Below, in pieces: positions 8,593-17,884 of a DNA stretch of 48,494 nt (within the stretch, counting starts at the first letter, position 1; each line of letters begins with the position of its first letter). Source of the stretch: Chloroflexota bacterium (GTDB lineage: Bacteria > Chloroflexota > UBA6077 > SHYK01). The DNA lies in the NCBI GenBank assembly GCA_035652535.1, contig DASRDP010000134.1, forward strand, positions 1 through 48,494. The letters are read 5' to 3'. The notes beneath the pieces are model-generated. The model made no database searches. It saw only the letters and a program-made list of their open reading frames with translations, and had not been told where the DNA came from. The position numbers and the translations under genes were made by a program.

Positions 8593-11500
8593 GTGGCGTC
8601 TCGTACGCGGTTGCTCATCGCGATCCCCGTTGTCGTCGTGCTTCTCGCCGGCGGCCTCGTCGTTTCCATCTCGCGATTTTCCCGATCGAGCACCGCGTTC
8701 GCCCTCGTCGACGAGTCAACCCTGACCGCGCTGCGCGGGCAGGTGGAGCTGATTCGTGCGGATGGCAGCCGCGCGCCCGTCGCCCTGCGAGCCAGCGTTC
8801 CCCTGCGTTTGGGCGACCAGGTTCGCACTGGCTCCGACGGCTACGCGGTCATCACGTTCTTTGACGGCTCGACCACCGAGCTGGAGCCTGGCACTTTTAT
8901 CACTGTGCAGCGGCTCGAGAAGCTGTCCAGCGGCGGGCCCGACATCGCATTCCACCAGGAGGCGGGGCAGACCTGGAACCGGGTGGAGCGCCTGGTCGAC
9001 GCAAATAGCCGATTTGAGACGAACACAGCTTCCGCCGTCGCCTTCGTACGAGGCACCGAATACAAGGTGTTCATCGACCCCAGTGGCGACACCATTGTTG
9101 AGGTGTACGAGGGCACGGTGACCGTTGAAGCGAATGGCGTGGTCGTCGAAGTGACGGCTGGGTTCCGGACCCGGGTCCGGCCGGGCGGCCCGCCCGGTCC
9201 GCCTGAACCCATTCCCCCCGCGCCCCTTGGCCTTCAGATCCAGGTCCAAGGCCCGGTCCATCCCTTCATCACCGACAACCTGAACCGGAGCGAGGGCTTC
9301 CAGCCCGACGTCGACATCTACGGGTCGCAGATTCCGGGCGCCGTGTACACAAACGACGCCGGTGTCCAGACCATCACGGTGCCCGATCCGGTGTCGGCGT
9401 ACGAGCTGGTCTTGAGCGCGGACGCGAATGGCGGGCCGTACTCCTTGAGCGTCAGCGGACTCATCAGCGGGCAGCCCGTTGCCGTCCGCGCGGCAGGCCT
9501 CGCGCGCGCCCTGGACGCGGAAGAGCTGAGCGGGGTGCTGGGTGGCGGGCAGCATCTGCGGACCGGTTTCGAGTTCAGCGGCGGGCAAATCCTCAACTTC
9601 CGCCGACCGGGTAGCATTACTGGCGGCGCGCCCGAGGGCAGCTTTATGGTGTTCAGCCAGAGCTCGCGTCGCGGCGGGACGACAACCCCATCGACCGCGA
9701 TCGCCCGGGGGACCGCCACGCCGTCCGGCGTCGCCATCGCTGCGGCCGACACCGCGACGCAGCCACGAGTCAGTGCTTCCCCTTCCCAGGTGACGGCCAC
9801 CGCCGCCCTCCGCGCTACCGCACTCGCGAGCGCTACGGAGTCGCCGACCGCCGCATCGACGGAGCCGCTCGCGGGAACCACGCCCGAGCCCGGCCTGGCT
9901 TCGCCGACGCGTGGCGCCGCGAGCGCTACCGACACAGCGACGCCCGATGCCGCGAGCGCGTCGCCGACGGCAGCGCCCAGCGCGACCGATGGGCCGACGG
10001 GAACCGCGAGCCCGACGCCGACACCGACTGTCGTCCGCCCAACGCCCACCACGAGCGAACCCGTCGAGCCAACCGCGACGCCAACGCCGAGCGCGGAGCC
10101 CACGTTGGGGCCGCGCGCGACGGGAACGCCGTCGCGAGTGGCCGGGCCATCCTTCACCGGGCCATTGCCGCCGCCTTCGCCGACCCAACGGCCGACCGCG
10201 ACCGAGTCCGTGCGGTTCGCCGCTGGCGGGGGCAGTCCCACGCCCATCGTCATGATTCCCTGGCACGGATTCGTCGGGGTGTTGGACGCGACGGTGACCC
10301 CCATTTTCCCGACTCCGACAGCCACGATCACTCAGACTCCGCCTACCACGCCCACCCCGACGATAACTGCGACGGTCGCCCCGTCCCCGGCCTTCACCGT
10401 GAGCCCGACGCCCTCTCCAACCGGGACTCCAACGGTGACGCCAACCCCGACCATCACGCCGACCGGTACGATTACGCCGCCGCCTACGGTCGCCCCAACT
10501 GATACACCCCTGTCGACCTTTACCGCGACGCCCTCGCCGTCCGTAAGCGCTTCGGCCACGCCGACAGGAACCGCGACGCCGACTCCAACGATCACCAGGT
10601 CGCCGACCATCACCCCTTCGCCCACGGTGACCGCGACGTTCACGCCGACGGCCACGCAGACGGTGAGCCCACTGGCGCGCCTCTTCACCGCGAACGTCGT
10701 CAGCGGCAATGAGTCGGTGTTCGATACGAGCACGGGCACCCCGAGCGGCGGCTTCAACGTGACCCCGCCAGCCGGGCTCAATTTCCCGACTCACCTCGCG
10801 GTCAATCCCGCCAAGACCCGCATGTACATCGCCGACAGTCGAGCCCGGCTCCTGGTGATGGACATCAGCGGGGCGACGCCCGTCGCGGGGCCCGTGATCG
10901 CGCTGCCAAATCAAGCGTCTGCGCTGCTCACCGTTTCGACGCCGGCAGGTCCGCGCTTGTACGTTGCCGATTCGATCGGCAACCAGGTGGTGGCGTTTGA
11001 CATCAGCAGTGGGACACCGTCGAGCCCAACGACCGTGGGAATGCCGAGCGGCGCCAGCAGACCCGTTGCCCTGGCGGCCAACCCTGCCGGGACGCGCCTA
11101 TACACCGCGAATGAATCGAGCGCGAACGTGTCCGTGTTCAACATCTCGAGCGGCACCCCCGCTAGCGGCGCAAACGTCGCGCTCCCGAGCGCCACGCTGC
11201 CTACGGCTCTCGCGGTGAACCCCGCAGGCACCCGACTCTTCGTGTCGGACATTGTGATCGACCAGCCGACGATCACGACCTTCGACATCAGCGGCGGCAC
11301 ACCGGCGAGCGGCGTCAACGTATCCATGCCAAGCGGCGCTGGTGAAAGCCAGGACCTTGTCGTCGATCCCGCCGGCACCCATCTGTACGGTGTCAGCGGG
11401 CACTTCGTGACCTCGTTTGACATCACGTCGGGAACCCCCAGCGGCGGTGTGAACGTCTCCACGCCGACGACGGGCGGATTCGCCATCGCGGTGGACGTCA

Positions 11501-12633
11501 ACCCGGCCGGCACGAGGCTGTTCGTGGCGAGCGATTCGCCGGACTCCGTCGCCGTCTTCGACATCACCGGTGGCACGCCGACCGGCGGGGCCAACCTCTC
11601 ATACTCGCTGAACACGCTGTTCCCATCCGATCTCCTGTCGGTCGGGAATAGCGTCTACGTACTGTTCGAGGACTCGGTGAATCTGACGCGGTACGACGCG
11701 ACTCCGCGCGATATCTTCCTACGCACGACCTTCGACCTACCGCTCGCATCCGACGGTCCGTTTGCGCTGGTAACCAATGGCGCGGGAACCCGGCTCTACG
11801 TCGCGAATGGCGGGTCGAATTCCATCACCACCTGGGATATCAGCAGCGGCACCCCATCTGGAGCGGTGAACGTCGCGATTCCTTCTATCGGCGAGGCAAT
11901 CGTCGACCTGGCCATCAATCCGGCTGGGACCCGCCTGTTCGCGCTCACGGTCCCCGACGGTTCCGGTGGCCACGTCGTCGCGTACGACGTGTCCGGCGGT
12001 CTCCCGGCCAGCCCGGTCGCCGTATCCGTACCGTCGGGAGCAGACGGACCTGAGCGGATGGCCGTGCATCCGGACGGAAGCCGTTTATACGTCACGAGCG
12101 GGTTCCCGGACGCCGTGGCCGTGTTCGACATATCGTCGGGCACACCGGTCCCCGGCGCCGTGGTTCCGCTCCCGGGCGGAGCGTCCAATCCGGGCAGCGT
12201 CGCGGTCAACCCCAGCGGCACGCGGCTGTATACGGGCAACTCCACCACCAGCAACATCTCAGTCTTCGACGTGAGCTCTGGAACGCCGTCGAGCGGTGCC
12301 AACGTCGCGCTCCCGAGCGGAGCGTCCGGACCCGTGAGCCTCGCGGTGAACCCCTCGGGCACCCGACTCTTTGTCGCGAACTCGTCCAACAACTTGACGA
12401 TGTTCGACATCACGAGCGGGACGCCGACCGGCGGCGCGAACGTCGCTCTGCCTAGCGGCGCGACGGAGCCGCAATCGCTCGTGGTGAATCGTGCGGGCAC
12501 GCGCCTGTACGTGACGAACTTCTCCAGCGACAACGTCTCGTCGTTCGACATCACGTCCGGCACGCCATCGGGCGGCGTCAACGTGGCGCTACCCTCGGGC
12601 GCGCTGCGCCCGGAGGGCGCCGCGATCAGGTAG
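8593..12633 (+). CDS. Membrane-anchored FecR-domain protein with Thr/Pro stalk and 14-repeat beta-propeller
   Basis: A 1346-residue envelope protein. The start is GTG at 8593, seven bases after GGAGG (8581-8585). Residues 7-27 form one membrane segment (LLIAIPVVVVLLAGGLVV). A FecR domain follows at about 45-195 (LRGQVELI, GDQVRTGSDGYAVITFFDGS, VRGTEYKVFID, VYEGTVTVEANG). After a short beta-rich section comes a Thr/Pro/Ala stalk at about 360-692. Residues 694-1346 hold 14 tandem repeats of about 46 residues with the pattern LYVAN-x-SVFDISSGTPSGGANVALPSGA-x-LAVNPAGTR, the YVTN/lactonase-like propeller blade. Fourteen blades would make two seven-bladed propellers. A scaffolding, adhesive or ligand-sensing role on the cell surface is likely; no sigma factor gene adjoins, so classical FecR signalling is not supported. 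Confidence 0.88.
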   Translation: MASRTRLLIAIPVVVVLLAGGLVVSISRFSRSSTAFALVDESTLTALRGQVELIRADGSRAPVALRASVPLRLGDQVRTGSDGYAVITFFDGSTTELEPGTFITVQRLEKLSSGGPDIAFHQEAGQTWNRVERLVDANSRFETNTASAVAFVRGTEYKVFIDPSGDTIVEVYEGTVTVEANGVVVEVTAGFRTRVRPGGPPGPPEPIPPAPLGLQIQVQGPVHPFITDNLNRSEGFQPDVDIYGSQIPGAVYTNDAGVQTITVPDPVSAYELVLSADANGGPYSLSVSGLISGQPVAVRAAGLARALDAEELSGVLGGGQHLRTGFEFSGGQILNFRRPGSITGGAPEGSFMVFSQSSRRGGTTTPSTAIARGTATPSGVAIAAADTATQPRVSASPSQVTATAALRATALASATESPTAASTEPLAGTTPEPGLASPTRGAASATDTATPDAASASPTAAPSATDGPTGTASPTPTPTVVRPTPTTSEPVEPTATPTPSAEPTLGPRATGTPSRVAGPSFTGPLPPPSPTQRPTATESVRFAAGGGSPTPIVMIPWHGFVGVLDATVTPIFPTPTATITQTPPTTPTPTITATVAPSPAFTVSPTPSPTGTPTVTPTPTITPTGTITPPPTVAPTDTPLSTFTATPSPSVSASATPTGTATPTPTITRSPTITPSPTVTATFTPTATQTVSPLARLFTANVVSGNESVFDTSTGTPSGGFNVTPPAGLNFPTHLAVNPAKTRMYIADSRARLLVMDISGATPVAGPVIALPNQASALLTVSTPAGPRLYVADSIGNQVVAFDISSGTPSSPTTVGMPSGASRPVALAANPAGTRLYTANESSANVSVFNISSGTPASGANVALPSATLPTALAVNPAGTRLFVSDIVIDQPTITTFDISGGTPASGVNVSMPSGAGESQDLVVDPAGTHLYGVSGHFVTSFDITSGTPSGGVNVSTPTTGGFAIAVDVNPAGTRLFVASDSPDSVAVFDITGGTPTGGANLSYSLNTLFPSDLLSVGNSVYVLFEDSVNLTRYDATPRDIFLRTTFDLPLASDGPFALVTNGAGTRLYVANGGSNSITTWDISSGTPSGAVNVAIPSIGEAIVDLAINPAGTRLFALTVPDGSGGHVVAYDVSGGLPASPVAVSVPSGADGPERMAVHPDGSRLYVTSGFPDAVAVFDISSGTPVPGAVVPLPGGASNPGSVAVNPSGTRLYTGNSTTSNISVFDVSSGTPSSGANVALPSGASGPVSLAVNPSGTRLFVANSSNNLTMFDITSGTPTGGANVALPSGATEPQSLVVNRAGTRLYVTNFSSDNVSSFDITSGTPSGGVNVALPSGALRPEGAAIR
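9670..10670 (+). repeat. Low-complexity Thr/Pro/Ala stalk-coding region
   Basis: About 1 kb of degenerate ACG/CCG/GCG-rich sequence encodes Thr-Pro-Thr and Ser-Pro-Thr runs between the FecR and propeller parts. It is likely an extended, possibly glycosylated spacer crossing the cell wall or surface layer. Confidence 0.8.
10677..12630 (+). repeat. Tandem coding repeats, 14 units of about 140 bases
   Basis: Each unit encodes one propeller blade. Units 3-6 and 11-14 are most alike (SSGTPSGGANVALPSGA, NPAGTRLYVAN); units 2, 7 and 8 are the most diverged. Confidence 0.85.
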
Positions 12634-12818
12634 CGGCGGGATGCCGGCGCGTTCCGCGACCCAAACCCCGCTGTAGCAAGGACCCGCGGGAAGCTCTGTG
12701 ACGTACCTGTGAGCCGCTTGCCCAGCGATTCACGCGCAGCGTACGGTACGATGCCGGGCGTTATTCACGGTCACCTGGCCAGCCGGGTGGTCCGACCAAC
12801 GTAATCGGGAGGAGTCCG

Positions 12819-12962
12819 GTGGAAGCCTACTGTGTGAAGTGCCGCCAGAAGCGAACCATGAACGACGTCCAGCAGGTTGTGTTGAAGAACGGGCGACCCG
12901 CGTCGAAGGGCGTGTGCGGGGTCTGCAAGACCGGCATGTTCAAGATCGGGAGCACCAAGTAG
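12819..12962 (+). CDS. Small zinc-ribbon protein, DUF5679-like
   Basis: A 47-residue protein with two CxxC knuckles, C5-V-K-C8 and C34-G-V-C37, spaced as in a zinc ribbon. The body KNGRPASKGVCGVC-x-TGMFKIG matches the small DUF5679 family. It starts at GTG, with GGGAGGAG at 12807-12814 as the ribosome site. Function is unknown; the size and Cys pairs suggest a nucleic-acid-associated or metal-binding accessory. It ends 4 bases before the stop of the converging amidohydrolase gene. Confidence 0.8.
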   Translation: MEAYCVKCRQKRTMNDVQQVVLKNGRPASKGVCGVCKTGMFKIGSTK

Positions 12963-12966
12963 CGCA

Positions 12967-13935
12967 CTACATCTTCAAGAGCTTCTTGGCATTGCCGTGG
13001 AGGATCTTGGCCTTATCTTCGGCCGAGATCTGAAGCTCTTCGACCCATTTCGTTGCCGGTCCGTTGGCGACAAATGGCCAGTCGACGCTGAAGAGAATGC
13101 GGTCCACGCCCATCTCCATCATGCAGCAGAGGAGCGCAGGCGTGGAGAAGTTGCCGCTCGTCGTGATGTAGAAGTGCTCACAAAATAGATCGCGGAAGGC
13201 AATCGAGCTGTTCCCCTCGCGCGACAGCGCCTGGTTGATGCGCCAGAGCGAGAAGGGGATCGACTCGCCCAGGTGGCCGAGGATGATCTTCACCCCTGGG
13301 TACTTCTCGAGGACGCCGCTCAGCACGATCCGGATCGCCTGCGTCGCCGTCTCGACCGTGAACCCCCAAGCGGCGGTGAGGAGCCCCGGGAAGCGGTCGA
13401 TGTAGTCGCGATAGTAGGCGTCGATGACGGCCTCGTGCGGCGTGGCCGGGTGGACGTAGAGCGGAACGTCGAGGGCCTCCGCCCGCTCATAGATGGGCCA
13501 GAACCGGGGATCGTCGAAAAACACGCCGTTGGTCGCTCCGTGCACCATCGCGCCCTTGAAGCCGAGCTTGCTCGTCGTTCGCTCGAGCTCGTCGGCGGCC
13601 GCTTTCGGATCCGGCGTGGGCAACGTGGCAAACGCCGCGAACCGGTCCGGGTGCTCCTGGATGGTCTCGTACAAGCGATCGTTGGCCAGGTGGGCGAGGC
13701 GGACAGCCGTGTCCGCGTCGAGCCGCTGAGTCGCGGGCGCACCGTGGGAGAGGACCTGGACGTCGATCCCGGCTTCGTCCATCTCCTTGAGCCGAATTCC
13801 GCCCATCTCGTAGATGCGCTCGCGCACGCTCTTCGCGCCACGCATCGCATCCAGCTCGCCGAAGGTGGCGGCGATGTCCGGGTCCCAGTAGTGCTCCTCG
13901 ATGGCGATGACCGGCGGGCGCGGCTTGGTCTGCAT
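12967..13935 (-). CDS. Amidohydrolase-2 family protein, gamma-resorcylate decarboxylase-like
   Basis: A 322-residue TIM-barrel metalloenzyme of the ACMSD/gamma-resorcylate decarboxylase group, which removes carboxyl groups from hydroxybenzoates without redox cofactors. The metal-site set is visible: E13 and H15 in AIEEHY (the Glu-x-His form seen in resorcylate decarboxylases rather than His-x-His), H162 in YVHPATP, H221 in LGHLGES and D285 in FSVDWPF. GAGAGGAA precedes the ATG. It is the most downstream gene of a minus-strand run with HpaB, DUF362 and LigJ-like genes. A hydrolase acting on another substrate remains possible. Confidence 0.85.
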   Translation of the reverse strand: MQTKPRPPVIAIEEHYWDPDIAATFGELDAMRGAKSVRERIYEMGGIRLKEMDEAGIDVQVLSHGAPATQRLDADTAVRLAHLANDRLYETIQEHPDRFAAFATLPTPDPKAAADELERTTSKLGFKGAMVHGATNGVFFDDPRFWPIYERAEALDVPLYVHPATPHEAVIDAYYRDYIDRFPGLLTAAWGFTVETATQAIRIVLSGVLEKYPGVKIILGHLGESIPFSLWRINQALSREGNSSIAFRDLFCEHFYITTSGNFSTPALLCCMMEMGVDRILFSVDWPFVANGPATKWVEELQISAEDKAKILHGNAKKLLKM

Positions 13936-14034
13936 CAGCGTTCCTCTCGCGAGAATTTATCGGAGCAGCAAGGCCCCGTTGCGTCCACGATTCTCATCCG
14001 GCTCTGCCCGTTCAATTCAGGCTTGCTGAGTCCG

Positions 14035-15474
14035 TCACGATGAGAGTCGGTCGGGCGCGGAAATGCCTGCCAGCTCCTTGGCCAGGTGGACGAGCGGCGC
14101 GGTGTCGTAACTCGACGTGAATCGTGCGTGGTTGAGCGCCAGCGAGCCCGCGTTGTACATCTCAAAGAGCTGCTGGCGCCCGCCGAACGAATCCCCCGTG
14201 AGGTCCCATGCGAGCTTCAACAGGCGAAACCTCTCCGGCGCGCGATCGTCCTTCCCAACAAGATACCGATGAACGGCGGGCCCGATCTCCGGGCTGGCGA
14301 TGTCCGCGGCAGAGGGCGACATGAGCAGGCCAGGACCGCACACCTCCCGAAGAAGCTGCAACATCCGCGGGTGGTTCTCCATCGCGTAGATGCGCCCAAG
14401 GATCGTGTAGGTCGGGAGCGGGACCGCGAGGCCCAGGGCCGAGAACTGGGGCTGGCGCTCGGCCGCGAAAATAAAGGCCCGCAGTGTCTCCAAGTAGCCC
14501 AGTAGCTCGGCGACCGCGTTCTGCATGAACGGTTCCTTGGAGGTCCCCAGGTATTCGCCCATGCCCACGCAGATGCCGGCGAGCACCTCTGCCTTCACGG
14601 CCTGTCGGATCAAGATGTGGTAGTAGGCCCAGGCGGACGGTACCGCGGCGAAGATCTGGGTGTTTAGATCGGGGCGATCGAGGAAGAAGACGCGATCCTC
14701 CGGCACGAACACGTCGTCGAACACGATCCAGGCGTCCATCTCGTCGAAGGCGGCGCTCAGCGGGTGGTCGCCCTTATCGGGGTTGGTGAAGGGCTCGCGG
14801 CAGACGATCCGCAGGCCGGGCGTGGCGACAGGGATCCCGAAGTACAGCACTTCCTCAGGTCGGAGGTCAGGGCGCGGCGCGGTCATGCCCACGTACTCAT
14901 TCGCGAAAGGAGCGAGCGTCGCGACGGCCTTGACGCCGCGGATCACGATTCCCGTCGCTCGCCGCTCCACCACGTGAAGCGGCTCGAAGTCCTCGGACGG
15001 ATGGCCGCGGCTGCGGGGCGGGTCCCCAAAGGCGTGCGTCAGGCAAAGGTCTTGCTCGCGGCAGTACTCGAAGTACTCAGCCACGCGCCGCGCATACGCC
15101 GGGTCGACGCCGCCGAGGATGTCGCTGGCGTTGTACAAGCCCATCAGGATCGTTGCCATGTACTCCGGTAGACGCCCCATGGCGCCGCCACTACGCCGGG
15201 CGAGCAGCTCGATCATGTTCCGCCGCTGAACGAGGTCATCCGTCGATCGGGGGAGGCGGTAGGCGAGGCTCACGGGCTCGCCAGTCGTTGGGGACGGCAT
15301 CGTGAGCGCATCGCGATAGCGCGGGTCGCACTGCAGATCGTAGACGTCGGCGATGGCGCGCACGCACGGCGCGAGCGACGGATGCGTCAAAACGTCGACG
15401 CGCGTTCCCTCAAGCCAGACCTCGCGGTCGTCGCAGAGGCTTTTCAGAAATTCCGCGCCGGTGCGCAGAGCCAT
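14035..15474 (-). CDS. 4-hydroxyphenylacetate 3-hydroxylase-family flavin monooxygenase (HpaB-like)
   Basis: A 479-residue member of the HpaB family, the oxygenase part of two-component FADH2-dependent phenol hydroxylases with an acyl-CoA-dehydrogenase-like fold. The N-terminal LRTGAEFLKSL, the central HPLSAAFDEMDAWIVFDDVFVPEDRVFFL and the C-terminal SFGGRQQLFEMYNAG are characteristic. Length is typical for the family. It needs a separate flavin reductase (HpaC type), and none is in the window. AGAGGGA precedes the ATG. It probably ortho-hydroxylates a phenolic acid, producing the catechol that a ring-cleavage enzyme needs. Confidence 0.93.
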   Translation of the reverse strand: MALRTGAEFLKSLCDDREVWLEGTRVDVLTHPSLAPCVRAIADVYDLQCDPRYRDALTMPSPTTGEPVSLAYRLPRSTDDLVQRRNMIELLARRSGGAMGRLPEYMATILMGLYNASDILGGVDPAYARRVAEYFEYCREQDLCLTHAFGDPPRSRGHPSEDFEPLHVVERRATGIVIRGVKAVATLAPFANEYVGMTAPRPDLRPEEVLYFGIPVATPGLRIVCREPFTNPDKGDHPLSAAFDEMDAWIVFDDVFVPEDRVFFLDRPDLNTQIFAAVPSAWAYYHILIRQAVKAEVLAGICVGMGEYLGTSKEPFMQNAVAELLGYLETLRAFIFAAERQPQFSALGLAVPLPTYTILGRIYAMENHPRMLQLLREVCGPGLLMSPSAADIASPEIGPAVHRYLVGKDDRAPERFRLLKLAWDLTGDSFGGRQQLFEMYNAGSLALNHARFTSSYDTAPLVHLAKELAGISAPDRLSS

Positions 15475-15510
15475 CCGGTCGTCCCTCTTCGCGCCCGAGG
15501 GGGCCGCGGG

Positions 15511-16665
15511 TCAGGTGCGGTCGCCAGTGGAGACGGCTGGGCGCGAGGAAGGGGCCAGCGCGCCCTGTCGCCGATACTCCAGGAAGAGCTTGCCCCAGGG
15601 GGTGGTGGCGGCCCAGTCTTCGAAGACGCGACGGTCGCGAACGGGCCACCGGTAGTAATCGTGATATGCCTCCGAGCCAAGGACGAAGACGTTGACGAGC
15701 GGCGTGCGCATGAAGATGTTCTGAACGCGCTTCAGCGGCCCGAACCAGATCACGTCGCCCACCCGGCTGGCGCCATTGTCGCCAACTTTGAAACCCCAGC
15801 GCTCGGCCGCGGCGTCCTCGTCGCCCACGATGCGGATCTGCGCCGGATCGCCGATGCCCAGGCCGGCTTCGTGGGCCAGCCGAATGTACGGCAGCGACAT
15901 CGGATCGTGGCCCATCATGCGGGCCGCGACGGCGTCGATGGCCACCTGGTCGGCGGAGCCGAGGATGACGTTCTTGACCTCGGGGAACATGGTGCGGGGG
16001 CCGGGTCCATTGCCTGCGGTCGTCCCGTCCATGACGGCGAAAATGCCCGGATGGATCTCCTGCTGGATCGCTAGGAGATCGACCAGCGTCTCGTGGATCC
16101 AACTGTGGGTATAGTGGCGCCTCGTATTCAAGAGTCCGCCGAAGGCGTTCTTCATGGCGCCGGTCGTGGTGGTGTAGATGTGACACTTCACCGTGGGCAG
16201 GTGAACGATGTTCTTGCCGGCGAAATAGTCGGGGATCTGGATGCCCTCGGGGAAGATGCGGTCGAGGACCAGCATGCGGCGCTTTGGCTCATAGTGGATC
16301 CACCGCATGTCCTCGTCCTTGAAGTTGTAGAGAACGGGGATGTCATGGCGCTGAAAGATCGGGACGTAGCCGTTCAGGTCCTCGCCTTTGAAGGCGTCAG
16401 TCACCACGGTCTTGTTCTGGACGCACACGAGGTCGCCGTACCCCAGAGCGCGCAGGGCGAGAACCGTGCCCTCAAGCTGCCACGGGGTCGTGTTCGCCGC
16501 CGGAAAGGGGAAATGCCAGGAGATGTTGTCCTTGAGGATCGTCGTGGCGCTGGGCTGCAGGGAGTCAGCCGCGCCCGCCAGCTCGAACAAGCGACCGTAG
16601 TCGTCCAGAACGGATTCTGGTCTTGTGCGCAGGACGGCGACGATTCCCCGCCCGGGTTCTGCCAT
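15511..16665 (-). CDS. DUF362 domain-containing protein
   Basis: A 384-residue protein of the DUF362 family. The diagnostic middle segment LPTVKCHIYTTTTGAMKNAFGGL is followed by VMDGTTAGNGPGPR and a DAVAARMMGHDP stretch. Many family members carry ferredoxin-like cysteine clusters; this one has no CxxCxxC set, so it is the cluster-free form. GGGAGG precedes the ATG and the gap to the HpaB gene is 36 bases, so they are likely co-transcribed. The biochemical role is not established. Confidence 0.88.
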   Translation of the reverse strand: MAEPGRGIVAVLRTRPESVLDDYGRLFELAGAADSLQPSATTILKDNISWHFPFPAANTTPWQLEGTVLALRALGYGDLVCVQNKTVVTDAFKGEDLNGYVPIFQRHDIPVLYNFKDEDMRWIHYEPKRRMLVLDRIFPEGIQIPDYFAGKNIVHLPTVKCHIYTTTTGAMKNAFGGLLNTRRHYTHSWIHETLVDLLAIQQEIHPGIFAVMDGTTAGNGPGPRTMFPEVKNVILGSADQVAIDAVAARMMGHDPMSLPYIRLAHEAGLGIGDPAQIRIVGDEDAAAERWGFKVGDNGASRVGDVIWFGPLKRVQNIFMRTPLVNVFVLGSEAYHDYYRWPVRDRRVFEDWAATTPWGKLFLEYRRQGALAPSSRPAVSTGDRT

Positions 16666-16861
16666 GGATGCCTCCCTCGTACAGCCACCCCGTACGCAGG
16701 GCAGACCGCACGCTCCAGATTATAGCTGCGGCCCGGCAGCCGTCTCTGGGAGAATCACCGATAGCGTCTTGGCGGGCGTACGAGCGAAGGCCAAATGGAC
16801 GGACTTCGACTGATCGTCGACCTGGCCCTGGCCGTCGGACTTGCTTTTGCCGCCCTCGCGT

Positions 16862-17884
16862 CTACACCGCCAGCTTGTACAGCCCTCGCGCATTGTCCTC
16901 GAAGATCCGCTGGCGATCGACCTCAGTGAGCCAGTCGATCTCCTCGATCAATGGCTTGATGTCGTCCATCCACTTCCCGGTCTTTGGATCGATGGACGTG
17001 CCCGTGCCGGGCCGCTCGGTACCGAACAGGCAACGGTCTGGGCCGACCGCTTCGAAGAGGACCTCGAGCGCCTTCTTCGTGTAGAGCGCCGTGTCGAAGT
17101 AGAGCCGGCGAAGACTGGTGTCGAAATCCTCTTGCGCGTCGAGGACGCGCCGGCCGGGGCGATCGTAGAAGGAGCGGAAACGGCCGATCTGATACGGAAT
17201 GGCGCCGCCGCCGTGGGAGACGACGAGCTTGAGGCTCGGGAAGTCGAGGAAGACCCGGGACTCGAGAAGGGAGATGATCGCCGTGCTTTCCTCGTTGATG
17301 AAGTGCAGCGTGTACGGCTCGCGCTCGTTGCCGCATCGCGTGGAGTGGATGAGGGCCGGCACGTCCAGATCGACCAGCGCTTCATAGAGCGGGTACCAGT
17401 ACTCGCTCCCCAGGGGCGGTGGCGGCGGGCTGTAGCCTTCGTTGGGGTCGGGGTTCAGGAGGCATCCCACGAACCCCAGCTCCTTCACGCAGCGACGGAG
17501 CTCCTCGACGGAGTTGGCAGGGCTCACGCCCGCGTTTTGCGGCAGCCCGCACACGCCGCGAAACAGATCCGGGTGGAGGGCGCACTGACGCGCGATGATG
17601 TTGTTCTGCGCCTCGATGTACCAGTGCACGATCTTCTCGGGCTTGGCGCTGTGGCCCATGCTGATCGGTCGCGGCGACAGGAGCTGCACGTCCGTGCCGA
17701 CCTCGCGAACCTGTTCGATGAGGGACTTGCCGCGAAAGACCGGCCGATTCAACGCGGCGTCGACCTCGTCATCGGAGACCTTGAAGGGCTCGTATCCGTG
17801 CGAGCCGCCGTTGGCAAGGAGGAGGGTGTAATACGCGTTGAGAGACGGGCCCGACAGGTTGTGGGCATGGGCGTCGATAATCAC
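16862..17884 (-). CDS. Amidohydrolase-family protein resembling 4-oxalomesaconate hydratase (LigJ)
   Basis: A 340-residue metal-dependent TIM barrel. From memory of LigJ the two share the order of landmarks: an N-terminal IID-x-H-x-H, SPR-x-x-x-MGH, NPDPNEGY, EYWYPLYEALVDLDVPALIH, SHGGGAIPYQIGRFR, a C-terminal IDPKTGKWMDD and DNARGLY. LigJ hydrates 4-oxalomesaconate in the protocatechuate/gallate 4,5-cleavage pathway, in keeping with the LigB-like enzyme in this window. GTG at 17884 is preferred because GGGAG lies six bases before it; TTG at 17887 is only three bases away from that site. A decarboxylase or other hydrolase of the same superfamily is the alternative. Confidence 0.8.
   Translation of the reverse strand: MIIDAHAHNLSGPSLNAYYTLLLANGGSHGYEPFKVSDDEVDAALNRPVFRGKSLIEQVREVGTDVQLLSPRPISMGHSAKPEKIVHWYIEAQNNIIARQCALHPDLFRGVCGLPQNAGVSPANSVEELRRCVKELGFVGCLLNPDPNEGYSPPPPPLGSEYWYPLYEALVDLDVPALIHSTRCGNEREPYTLHFINEESTAIISLLESRVFLDFPSLKLVVSHGGGAIPYQIGRFRSFYDRPGRRVLDAQEDFDTSLRRLYFDTALYTKKALEVLFEAVGPDRCLFGTERPGTGTSIDPKTGKWMDDIKPLIEEIDWLTEVDRQRIFEDNARGLYKLAV

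Noticed and set aside
8593-9200. FecR-type anti-sigma signalling system
   Set aside because: No ECF sigma factor or TonB-dependent receptor gene occurs nearby, and the FecR domain faces the outside as part of a long surface protein.
8716-10914. A 732-codon open frame on the minus strand opposite the FecR/propeller gene
   Set aside because: It mirrors the codon bias of the plus-strand gene; its translation is Arg/Gly-rich with no domain, signal or ribosome site.
10677-12630. Regular repeats that might suggest a CRISPR array or satellite
   Set aside because: Units are about 140 bases, in frame, and encode propeller blades; there are no constant short repeats with unique spacers.
16666-16861. 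A short plus-strand frame starting at ATG 16796
   Set aside because: It has no good ribosome site and runs into the 3' end of the opposite LigJ-like gene; nothing else was found in this gap.
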